Assembly (NCBI RefSeq): GCF_008905045.1
Contig: NZ_VWMY01000065.1
Span: 1-61,449, forward strand
Direction of reading: 5' to 3'
Length of the DNA: 61,449 nucleotides
Source: Streptomyces albicerus
Lineage (GTDB): Bacteria > Actinomycetota > Actinomycetes > Streptomycetales > Streptomycetaceae
Part shown: in pieces, positions 1 through 7,327 of the stretch
Layout: each line of letters begins with the position of its first letter
How positions within the stretch are numbered: the first letter of the stretch is position 1
Made by a program: the position numbers and the translations under genes
Notes under the pieces: generated by a model
Told to the model about the DNA's origin: nothing
Seen by the model: only the letters and a program-made list of their open reading frames with translations
Databases searched by the model: none

Positions 1-83
1 CAAGCTTCGGGCCCCGACGAGGAACTGACGCACCAGCAGCAGAAGTCACGCAACTACTAACGATCAACTACTGGCGCAGGACA

Positions 84-515
84 CTAGTAGGTCGTCACCA
101 GGGGCTTCGTCTCGTCGACCACGTATGTGGAGAGCATCATCGTGGTCACCGTGCCGACGTTGCGGGCGTTGTGGATGACACCGTTCGGGATGAAGAACGG
201 GTCACCCGTGCACAGCCGGAGAGGCGGCCTGTCGTCGAACTCCATCAGGACGTCGCCGCGGATGATGTATCCGACCTCGACACCGGGATGGCTGTGCCGG
301 CCCGACTCCTTGTGCCGGGGAATCTCCACGAGCGTCTGCACGGCCTCCCATCCCTTGGCGGGCGAAGGGTGCTCCTGGAGCAGGGTGCGTGTGACGCCTG
401 CGGTCGGATCGGAGTCGGGAGTCGCGGCCGCGGCGGTCGACGACAGAGCGGCTGCGCCGAGCGCGCCGGCCGCCGCGGCACCGCTGGTACGAAGAAGGGA
501 GCGGCGATCGATCAT
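84..515 (-). CDS. Tat-exported small cupin protein
   Basis: About 143 residues. The N-terminus carries a twin-arginine signal (MIDRRSLLRTSG) followed by an Ala-rich hydrophobic stretch to about residue 31, so the product is probably exported. The remainder is one small cupin barrel: GRHSHPGVEVGYIIRGD supplies the His-His-Glu metal ligands of motif 1 and DPFFIPNGVIHN is motif 2. The substrate cannot be told. The ATG at 515 was preferred over the longer open frame because GAAAGGA lies just upstream and this start puts the Tat signal at the terminus. It diverges from the multicopper oxidase gene, and the two share an upstream region that holds a perfect CACACGTGTG palindrome. Confidence 0.8.
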   Translation of the reverse strand: MIDRRSLLRTSGAAAAGALGAAALSSTAAAATPDSDPTAGVTRTLLQEHPSPAKGWEAVQTLVEIPRHKESGRHSHPGVEVGYIIRGDVLMEFDDRPPLRLCTGDPFFIPNGVIHNARNVGTVTTMMLSTYVVDETKPLVTTY

Positions 516-824
516 CACATGTCCTTTCGGTCGGTAGGCATCAAAGCCGACCAGACAGGCAGAAGGTTCTTCCAACGCAAAGCAATCACATGTCTCAGTA
601 GACACACAAGAGTGTAAGTCGGCCAACGTTCACACGTGTGCACACATGCGTGCGGGGGGAGGCAGGCGAGTGACGGCATCACGCACACAGACCTCCCGGC
701 CGTATAGGGCATGTCTGCAGGTCGTATATCCGCGCCTCCTAGGCTGAGTCGACACGTGGGCATCACACCTTCTTCGATCCGGTCCCGCGTCCTTGCCACA
801 CACCCTTGCAACAGAGGAAAGTAC
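516..824. other. Divergent promoter region of cupin and multicopper oxidase
   Basis: No credible gene. It holds the 10-base palindrome CACACGTGTG (631-640), followed at once by CACACATG, and further ACACGTG/ACACAC variants near 590 and 752. Both flanking genes point outward, so their promoters should lie here. I could not assign -35/-10 elements with confidence. Confidence 0.5.
631..640. promoter_or_regulatory. CACACGTGTG palindrome (intergenic palindrome family 3)
   Basis: A perfect 10-base palindrome between two divergent genes. The core ACACGTGT recurs at 18223, 23641, 24012 and 49515. The sister form CACATGTG occurs at 7209, 16685, 27142, 30002, 51864 and 55244. Binding by a regulator is inferred from recurrence and placement only. 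Confidence 0.45.
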
Positions 825-2789
825 GTGAAGCACAGAAGTCGACGGACGTTTCTAGGCATGGCAGGCGCTGCGACGGCGGGTGCCGCGCTCTACGCGACAA
901 CGAACCTGCTCAGCGAAGAAGAGGCGAAAGCCGCGTCCGGCCCCCTGGACGGGGTGTCACGGCCGTCCACGACGAAGCTGACTCCCTTCAAGGACGCGTT
1001 GCGCATCCCGCCCACGCTGCGGCCCAAGAAGGACGGCACCACGGAGATCCCGCTGGTGGAGGCACAGCTCCGGCTGCACTCCCAGATGCCTCCCACGCCA
1101 CTGTGGACCTACGACGGCCACTACCCCGGCCCCACCATCGAGGTCGAGCGGGGCCGGCGCACCCGCATCGCCTGGGCCAACCGACTGCGCGGCACGCACC
1201 CGGTCAAGGCGGTCTGGGCCCTGCCGGCAGGTGCCGCGCCAGGGCTGGAGCCGTTCAACAGCCCGGGTTCCCAGGGGGCGATCGGCAGGCCCGAGGTCGA
1301 CGACCTCGTCGCCTACACCTCCGTACACCTGCATGGCGGGCACCAGCATGCGACCAGTGACGGCGCTCCGGACTCGGGTGTCACCTACGGCGGCTCGCAG
1401 CTGTCGGAATACCCGAACGACCTGGCCGCGGCGCACCTCTTCTACCACGACCACGCCATGCCGGTCACCGCGCTGAACGTGATGTCAGGGCTGATGGGGC
1501 ACTACATCGTCCGGGACGAGGCCGAGGAGCGGCTGGACCTTCCGCGCGGCGCCTACGAGGTCCCGCTGGCCCTGGCCGACGTCAACTTCGACACGGACTC
1601 CGCGGGGCGGCTCGACGGACGCATCCTCGCCAAGCGAGTCTCGCTGGGGAAGCCGGTGCCGGGCGAACTGCCCACCGCCGTCGGCTTCTTCGGCCCGTAC
1701 ACCATGGTCAACGGCGTGGTGTGGCCGTATCTGTCGGTTCAGGCGCGCGCCTACCGCTTCCGCATCGTCAACTCCGCGCTGAGCAGGGCCTACCGGTTGG
1801 TCGTGATCGACGAGGAGACCGGCAAGGCGGTGCCGAAAGCCATGAAGCTGATCGGCACCGACCTGGGCCTTCTCGGCAAGCCCCAGGTGATCGAGGAGGC
1901 GCTGACCCTCAATCCCGGCGAGCGCGCGGACGTCGTCGTCGACTTCGCCGCCTTCGCCGGCAAACGGCTGAAACTGGTCAACACGGTGCCGGGCGCGCCC
2001 GTCGGAGTGCCGGTGCCGCCGGCGAACATACCGTTCCCCGACGTCATGCAGTTCCGCGTGGCACGGCACGCCAAGTCGCCGTACAAGGCGCCCGCCACGC
2101 TGTCGCGTGACTTCAAGCGGCTGACGACCGCGGACGCCCCCAAGGGGGCCGTGGAGCGCTTCGTGGTGGTCGCGTTCGACAAGACCCGGACCATGCCGCA
2201 GATGTGGGAGATGCAAGAGGCCGACGGCTCCACGAAGCAGGGGGACGGCGTCGTCCGGGTCAAGCTCGCCGGCGGCACGAAGACCCTGCGCCGCGTGGGA
2301 ACGGTCTTCGAGGACACCACCACCTTCTTCGGCTCCTCCGGCGCCTGGGAGAAGTGGACGTTCCTCAGCCTCGCGCCGGCCGGCGGCCCGCCGATCGTCC
2401 ACCCCATGCACATCCACCTGATGAACTTCCAGGTCGTGGACCGGCGTTCGGTCGACGCCGCCGGCATGGACTTCGCCCTGGGCGGCACCACCAAGCCGGT
2501 CGAACTGGGCGCCGCGCTGCCCGTCGCGCCGGAGGAGAGCGGCTGGAAGGACACCTTCGCCCTCGCCACGAACACGGCCGTCACGGTGCTGGGGCGGTAC
2601 GGCGCGCTCAGCGGCCGGTTCATGTACCACTGCCACATCCTCGACCATGAGGACGAGGGCATGATGCGGCCTCTGGTGATCATGCCGCCGTCCGTGCTCA
2701 CCATCCACCACATGATGCAGTCCATGAACATGGGCGGAATGGACATGAGCGCCACGCAAACACGTCACGCTGCGCACACACATCACTGA
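825..2789 (+). CDS. Tat-exported multicopper oxidase (CotA/phenoxazinone synthase type)
   Basis: A copper oxidase of about 654 residues. All four copper-binding motifs are present: HLHGGHQH, FYHDHAM, HPMHIHLMNF and the type-1 site HCHILDHEDEGMM. The order and spacing match the CotA, bilirubin oxidase and phenoxazinone synthase branch. SRRTFLGMAG near the start is a twin-arginine signal, as expected for a folded, copper-loaded exported enzyme. The C-terminus is a Met/His-rich tail (NMGGMDM, then HAAHTHH) that could hold extra copper. The GTG at 825 was chosen because AGAGGAAA lies 5 bases upstream and the Tat motif then falls at residues 4-6; an earlier in-frame ATG at 711 has no such support. 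Probable role: oxidation of phenolics or metals outside the cell. Confidence 0.92.
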   Translation: MKHRSRRTFLGMAGAATAGAALYATTNLLSEEEAKAASGPLDGVSRPSTTKLTPFKDALRIPPTLRPKKDGTTEIPLVEAQLRLHSQMPPTPLWTYDGHYPGPTIEVERGRRTRIAWANRLRGTHPVKAVWALPAGAAPGLEPFNSPGSQGAIGRPEVDDLVAYTSVHLHGGHQHATSDGAPDSGVTYGGSQLSEYPNDLAAAHLFYHDHAMPVTALNVMSGLMGHYIVRDEAEERLDLPRGAYEVPLALADVNFDTDSAGRLDGRILAKRVSLGKPVPGELPTAVGFFGPYTMVNGVVWPYLSVQARAYRFRIVNSALSRAYRLVVIDEETGKAVPKAMKLIGTDLGLLGKPQVIEEALTLNPGERADVVVDFAAFAGKRLKLVNTVPGAPVGVPVPPANIPFPDVMQFRVARHAKSPYKAPATLSRDFKRLTTADAPKGAVERFVVVAFDKTRTMPQMWEMQEADGSTKQGDGVVRVKLAGGTKTLRRVGTVFEDTTTFFGSSGAWEKWTFLSLAPAGGPPIVHPMHIHLMNFQVVDRRSVDAAGMDFALGGTTKPVELGAALPVAPEESGWKDTFALATNTAVTVLGRYGALSGRFMYHCHILDHEDEGMMRPLVIMPPSVLTIHHMMQSMNMGGMDMSATQTRHAAHTHH

Positions 2790-2831
2790 GCCCGGTGTGA
2801 ACGCTTCTGTTCTGCCTCTCGTTTGAACCTA

Positions 2832-2859
2832 TGCCGACGGCCGCAGTGGACCGTCGGCA
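2832..2859 (+). terminator. Hairpin after multicopper oxidase gene
   Basis: TGCCGACGG and CCGTCGGCA form a perfect 9-bp stem with a 10-base loop, about 43 bases after the oxidase stop and 23 bases before the next start. It has no T-tract. It could be a terminator or part of the SARP gene leader. Confidence 0.45.
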
Positions 2860-2881
2860 GCGGTGACGAGGGGAACACTCG

Positions 2882-4783
2882 ATGGAAGACGACGGCCTGA
2901 GGTTCTTCGTGCTGGGGCGTGTGAGCGCCCGGCGCGACGGCGTGGAGGTGGACCTCGGGTCGCCTCAGCAGCGTGCCACCCTCGCCGCGCTGCTCCTCGG
3001 CGACGGCAGACGGGCCTCGATGGACAGCCTGGTCGACGCGCTGTGGGGTCCGGTCGCACCGCCCACGGCACCGGCCGTGATCCGCACCTACGTGTCGCGG
3101 CTGCGCGCCGTCCTGGGCGCGTCCGGCCCCTCGGTCATCGAGACCACCGGCCGCGGTTACGCCCTGTCGGCCGTCCGTCTCGACCTGGACGAGTTCCGCG
3201 CCGGTGTGTCCCGCGCCAGGAACCTGGCGGCACAGGGAGATCTGGCACGGGCGGTGGCGGTGCTGCGTCAGGGGCTCGCGCTGTGGTCCGGCGAGCCCCT
3301 GGAGGGTGTCGACGCTCCGTTCGCCGGCCGACACCGGGCCATGCTGGAGGAACTGCGGCTGGCGGCCCTGGAGGAGTGCCTGGCGCTGGAGGTGTCCTCC
3401 GGCGCGCACCGTGAGGCCGCGGTGGAGTTGTCCGTCCTGATGGACCGCAATCCGCTGCGGGAGCGGCTGCGCGAGCTGTTCATGCTGGCGCTGTACCGGT
3501 CCGGGCGGCGGACCGAGGCGCTGGAGGCGTACGACGCCGGGCGGCGGCTGCTCGCCGACGAACTGGGCATCGACCCCGGGCCCGGTCTGCGCGAGGTACA
3601 CCAGCGCGTTCTGGAGGACGATCGCAGGCTGCTGCCGACGCCGGGTTCCGGCACCGGCGGGCGGCCCGGACAGGTGGCGGGCTCCTGGACGAGTCCCTCC
3701 CAACTTCCGCCCATGCTCCCGGTCTTCGCCGGGCGCGCGGAGGAACTGGCGCGGCTGGACGCCCTGTTGGAGGACAGCGCGGCGGAGCCGCACGCCACGG
3801 CCCTCGTCGCGATCGACGGTATGTCCGGGGTGGGCAAGACGACGCTGGCCGTGCGGTGGGCGCACCGCGTGGCGGGCCGCTTCCCCGACGGGCGGCTCCA
3901 TCTGGACCTGCGGGGCTTCGGGGGCGGCGGGCCCGCGATGAGCCCCACCGAGGCCCTGCACGCGCTGCTGGTCGCCCTGGGCGTGCCCGGGGGTGATGTA
4001 CCGGAAGGACTCGCCGCGCGGACGGGCCTGTACCGCAGTCTGCTGACCGGCAGACGGGTCCTCGTGGTGCTGGACAACGTGCCCGCCGCCCAGGACGTCG
4101 GCCCCCTCCTTCCCGGCGACGGGGGCAGCTGCGTGGTCGTCACCAGCAGGACCTGTCTCGCCGGACTCGTCGCAAGCCACGGCGCCCGTCTGCTGTCGCT
4201 GGGGCTGCCGAGCCGGGCCGACGCCCGCGCGCTCTTCATCGGCCGGGTCGGGGCGGAGCGCGCCGGACGGGAGCCGGAGGCCGTCGACGCCATCGTGGCG
4301 GGATGCGGACGACTGCCCCAGGCACTGGCGGCCGTCGCGGCGCACACGGTGTCCCGCGGTTCCTTCCCGCTGGCGCGGATGGCCGCCGAACTGCCCACCG
4401 GACCGAGCGGGGTGAGCGAGCTGGGCCACCGGTACGACGGGGCGCTGCGGGACGCGTTCTCGTGGTCCTTCGACCGGCTGAGTACACCGACACGGCACCT
4501 GCTCGGACTGCTCGCCCGCCGCGGGGACGCGGAGTTCTCCCGGTCCGCCGCGGCGGCCCTGAGCGGTGAGCCGGAGGAGACGGTACGGCTGCTGCTCGCC
4601 GAACTGGCGGACGCGCAGCTGCTGACGGAGTATCTGCCCGGGCACCACCGGCTGCACGCCCTGGTCCGGGTGTACGCCGTCGAGCACGGCCGCGGCCCGG
4701 GACGTCCGGTGCCCGACCGGTCGGCTCCGTCCCCCCGGGCCGTCGGTGTCGTCGGGTCCGTCGGGTCCGTCGCGTCGCGCTGA
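2882..4783 (+). CDS. SARP/AfsR-type regulator with NB-ARC ATPase domain
   Basis: 633 residues. The N-terminal ~95 residues form the OmpR-like winged helix of SARP activators (LGRVSARRDGVEVDLGSPQQR). A bacterial transcriptional activation domain follows to about residue 245 (DPGPGLREVHQRVLEDD). An NB-ARC type ATPase comes next, with a P-loop GMSGVGKTTLAVRW near residue 318 and LVVLDNVPAAQD as Walker B. No C-terminal TPR array is present, so it is shorter than AfsR (about 990 residues). Such proteins activate secondary-metabolite or developmental promoters. The ATG at 2882 follows GAGGGGAA. The neighbours (oxidase, MFS pump) give no clear target. Its end lies 9 bases from the convergent MFS gene. 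Confidence 0.9.
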   Translation: MEDDGLRFFVLGRVSARRDGVEVDLGSPQQRATLAALLLGDGRRASMDSLVDALWGPVAPPTAPAVIRTYVSRLRAVLGASGPSVIETTGRGYALSAVRLDLDEFRAGVSRARNLAAQGDLARAVAVLRQGLALWSGEPLEGVDAPFAGRHRAMLEELRLAALEECLALEVSSGAHREAAVELSVLMDRNPLRERLRELFMLALYRSGRRTEALEAYDAGRRLLADELGIDPGPGLREVHQRVLEDDRRLLPTPGSGTGGRPGQVAGSWTSPSQLPPMLPVFAGRAEELARLDALLEDSAAEPHATALVAIDGMSGVGKTTLAVRWAHRVAGRFPDGRLHLDLRGFGGGGPAMSPTEALHALLVALGVPGGDVPEGLAARTGLYRSLLTGRRVLVVLDNVPAAQDVGPLLPGDGGSCVVVTSRTCLAGLVASHGARLLSLGLPSRADARALFIGRVGAERAGREPEAVDAIVAGCGRLPQALAAVAAHTVSRGSFPLARMAAELPTGPSGVSELGHRYDGALRDAFSWSFDRLSTPTRHLLGLLARRGDAEFSRSAAAALSGEPEETVRLLLAELADAQLLTEYLPGHHRLHALVRVYAVEHGRGPGRPVPDRSAPSPRAVGVVGSVGSVASR

Positions 4784-4792
4784 CCGGACCGG

Positions 4793-6697
4793 TCAGGCGG
4801 TGGGCACCGTCAGCACGACGTCGTGGACGGCCGGCTCCTCCTCCACCACGATCGGGGACGTCTGCGCCTGGTAGCCGGCGGCGGAGGTGATCAGGACGTA
4901 CGGTCCGGTGGCCGGGGCGTCCAGCGTGTAGGAGCCGTCGGGCCGGACGGCCGACCGGCTCAGCACGCGGCCCTCCACGGAGGTCAGCGTGACCGCGCCC
5001 CGCGGGACGGGCGCGCTCTCGACGCCGCGGACGCGGCCGCGGACCGGGATGCCGCTGGGCGCCCCGGCGACGGCCTCGGCGTCGGCGTCCTGCACTGTCC
5101 GGGCTGCCTGGGCCGCCTGGACCAGGCCGCTGGAGGCGCGCAGCGGGACCTCCTTGATGAACAGCGTCACCAGGAAGGCGATCAGGGCGACCGGGGCGAC
5201 GTACAGGAAGATGTCGCCGATGCCGTGGCCGTAGGCACTCTCCAGCCAGGTGCGTACCGGGGCGGGCAGCAGGGCGAGGTCGGGCAGTTCGCCGCCGCCG
5301 GAGGCCTTGGCGGCCGTCGCCCGGTCCTGCGGGCCGAGCTGGGTGATGGTGTCGCGGGCGTAGTGGCCGATCCGGGTGGTGAGGACCGAGCCGAGCACCG
5401 AGACGCCCACCGCGCCGCCGAGGGACCGGAAGAAGGTCACCGTGGACGACGCGGCGCCCAGGTCGCCCGGGGACACCTGGTTCTGCGTGGCCAGCACGAG
5501 GTTCTGCAGCGTCATGCCGACGCCGAGGCCCATCAGCACCATGCAGAGCGCGATGAACAGGTACGGGGTGTCGTGGCGGAGCATGCCCAGCAGGGCCAGG
5601 CCCGCCGTCAGCAGGACACCGCCCGCCAGCAGCCAGCCCTTCCACCTCCCGGTGCGGGTGATGATCCGGCCGGAGACCGTGGAGGAGACGAACAGGCCCG
5701 CGATGAACGGGATCGTCATGACGCCCGACATGGTCGGGGAGTCGCCGCGTGCCAGTTGGAAGTACTGGCTGAAGAAGACGGTGCCCGCGAACAGCGCGAT
5801 ACCGGAGAACAGGGAGGCGAGGGAGGCCAGGGTGATGGTGCGGTTGCGGAACAGCCGCAGCGGGATGATCGGTTCGCTCGCCTTCGTCTCGACGAACAGG
5901 AAGATGCCCGTCAGCACGATCGACGCGCCGACCAGCGTGTACGTCTGCCAGGACAGCCAGTCGTACTTGTTGTCGGCGAAGGTGACCCAGATCAGCAGGG
6001 CGCAGACGGCCGCGGTGACGAAGAAGGCGCCGGCCCAGTCGACCTTGACCCGGCGCTTGAGCACCGGCAGGTTCAGCGTCCGCTGGAGCACGACCAGCGC
6101 GACGAGCGCGAACGGGATGCCGACGAACAGACACCAGCGCCAGCCGAGCCAGCTGGTGTCGGTGATGACACCGCCGAGCAGCGGGCCGCCGACGGTGGCG
6201 ACGGCGAAGGTGGCGCCCAGGTAGCCGGAGTAGCGCCCGCGCTCGCGCGGGGAGATCATCGCGGCCAGCACGACCTGCGCCAGCGCGGACAGGCCGCCAC
6301 CGCCCAGACCCTGGATGACACGGGCGCTGATCAGCGTCGTGGGGTTCTGCGCCAGACCGGCCACCAGGGAACCGACGGCGTAGATGATCAAGGCCGACTG
6401 GACCAGGATCTTCTTGCTGAACTGGTCCGCGAGCCTGCCCCACAGGGGTGTGGAGGCGGTGACCGCCAGCAGCGACGCGGTGACGACCCAGGTATAGGCG
6501 CTCTGACCGCCGCCGAGGTCGCCGATGATCTTCGGCAGCGCGTTGGTGACGACGGTCGAGGACAGGATGGCGGCGAAGAGGCCGAGCAGCAGTCCGGACA
6601 GGGCGCGCATGATCTGCGCGTGTGTCATCGGAGCGTGCGCGGCTTCTCCTCCGTGGTGGGCAGGTGCCCGCACACCTGCTCTTGGGGTGGTTGTCAT
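4793..6697 (-). CDS. DHA2-family MFS drug exporter with C-terminal carboxypeptidase-regulatory-like domain
   Basis: 634 residues. The first ~520 form a 14-helix EmrB/QacA-type proton antiporter: RLADQFSKKILVQ is the loop 2-3 motif A and GATFAVATVGGPLLGG the antiporter motif C. Unusually, a soluble tail of about 90 residues follows (GIPVRGRVRGVES to VVEEEPAVHDVVLTV) with the beta-sandwich pattern of carboxypeptidase-regulatory or SpaA-like folds (SAVRPDGSYTLDAPATGPYVL). The ATG at 6697 has AAGGAAAG upstream. It is the second gene after a MarR regulator and is probably repressed by it through the palindromes at 7229-7270. Likely role: multidrug efflux. The function of the added tail is unknown. 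Confidence 0.92.
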   Translation of the reverse strand: MTTTPRAGVRAPAHHGGEAAHAPMTHAQIMRALSGLLLGLFAAILSSTVVTNALPKIIGDLGGGQSAYTWVVTASLLAVTASTPLWGRLADQFSKKILVQSALIIYAVGSLVAGLAQNPTTLISARVIQGLGGGGLSALAQVVLAAMISPRERGRYSGYLGATFAVATVGGPLLGGVITDTSWLGWRWCLFVGIPFALVALVVLQRTLNLPVLKRRVKVDWAGAFFVTAAVCALLIWVTFADNKYDWLSWQTYTLVGASIVLTGIFLFVETKASEPIIPLRLFRNRTITLASLASLFSGIALFAGTVFFSQYFQLARGDSPTMSGVMTIPFIAGLFVSSTVSGRIITRTGRWKGWLLAGGVLLTAGLALLGMLRHDTPYLFIALCMVLMGLGVGMTLQNLVLATQNQVSPGDLGAASSTVTFFRSLGGAVGVSVLGSVLTTRIGHYARDTITQLGPQDRATAAKASGGGELPDLALLPAPVRTWLESAYGHGIGDIFLYVAPVALIAFLVTLFIKEVPLRASSGLVQAAQAARTVQDADAEAVAGAPSGIPVRGRVRGVESAPVPRGAVTLTSVEGRVLSRSAVRPDGSYTLDAPATGPYVLITSAAGYQAQTSPIVVEEEPAVHDVVLTVPTA

Positions 6698-7211
6698 GAG
6701 GCTTCTTTCCTTGCGTGGTGACAGCGGGTGTAGGACACGAGTGGTCGTCCTCGGGCGGCTCGGCGTACGAGTCCTGTGCGGTCCACAGGTCGTCGAAGCT
6801 CGCCCGGAGCCGGGACAGGAGCCACGTCAGCCGGCGGACGTCCTCGTCGCTCCAGTCGCTCAGCCGCCGGGCGAGCAACCGGGCGGTGCGTTCGGACAGT
6901 TCGGCGAGCCGGGTCCGGCCCTCGGGGGTAAGGCGCAGGATGCGCGAGCGCCGGTCGCCGGGATCGGGGCTGCGGTCGATCCAGCCCTGCGCGGCCAGGT
7001 GCGCGACGTGGCGGCTGGTGACCGACATGTCGACGGCGAGCAGCTCCGCGAGCCTGCCGGTGCGCATGTCGCCGTCGCGGGCGAGCAGCGCAAGCACCAT
7101 GGCGGATCCGCTGGAGGAGCCGTTCGGCAGGGCCCGGTCCAGCTGCCGTCGCACGGAGCCGACGGCGCTCAGCTGGCGCATCAGCTCCTCGTACTGAGCG
7201 TTCTCGGACAC
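6694..7211 (-). CDS. MarR-family repressor (reading frame lacks its own stop)
   Basis: The frame starting at the GTG at 7211 (GGAGG 5 bases upstream) encodes a clear MarR protein: LAELLAVDMSVTSRHVAHL is the recognition-helix region and DPGDRRSRILRLTPEG the wing. The domain is complete at RASFDDLWTAQD (about residue 155). After that no stop occurs in this frame until far inside the downstream transporter. A different frame does end in a TGA overlapping the transporter ATG (ATGA at 6694-6697), and that junction is used here as the end. A lost stop, a frameshift or a sequencing error are all possible. The regulator most likely represses itself and the exporter. Confidence 0.75.
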
Positions 7212-7216
7212 ATGTG
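7209..7216. promoter_or_regulatory. CACATGTG palindrome overlapping marR start
   Basis: A perfect 8-base palindrome that overlaps the spacer between the GGAGG and the GTG start of the MarR gene. It is a member of intergenic palindrome family 3. Here it may be only start-codon context. Confidence 0.35.
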
Positions 7217-7228
7217 CCTCCAATGTCA

Positions 7229-7270
7229 TTGCCCAGGGCAACCATGAGGTTGCTCGGTTGCCCTGGGCAA
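7229..7270. promoter_or_regulatory. Double MarR-type operator
   Basis: Two copies of the 13-bp near-palindrome TTGCCC(A/T)GGGCAA lie at 7229-7241 and 7258-7270, with centres 29 bp apart (about three helical turns). The two copies are themselves inverted, giving 15-bp arms at 7229-7243 and 7256-7270. They lie immediately upstream of the marR GTG. This is the expected geometry for two dimers of an autoregulating MarR repressor that also controls the exporter. Confidence 0.75.
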
Positions 7271-7327
7271 GTGTTTCAGGTGTGCGTCACATACGCTCGC
7301 TGAGATATGTGTTACGGCCTCGGTCGG

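Noticed and set aside
1..83. Possible end of an upstream gene at the left edge
   Set aside because: Too short. No frame has a recognisable C-terminus, so nothing is claimed.
4236..7241. A 1001-codon open frame on the minus strand beginning with the MarR sequence
   Set aside because: Only the first ~170 codons resemble a protein. The rest is Arg/Pro/Gly-rich sequence read out of frame through the MFS gene, a common artefact in high-GC DNA.
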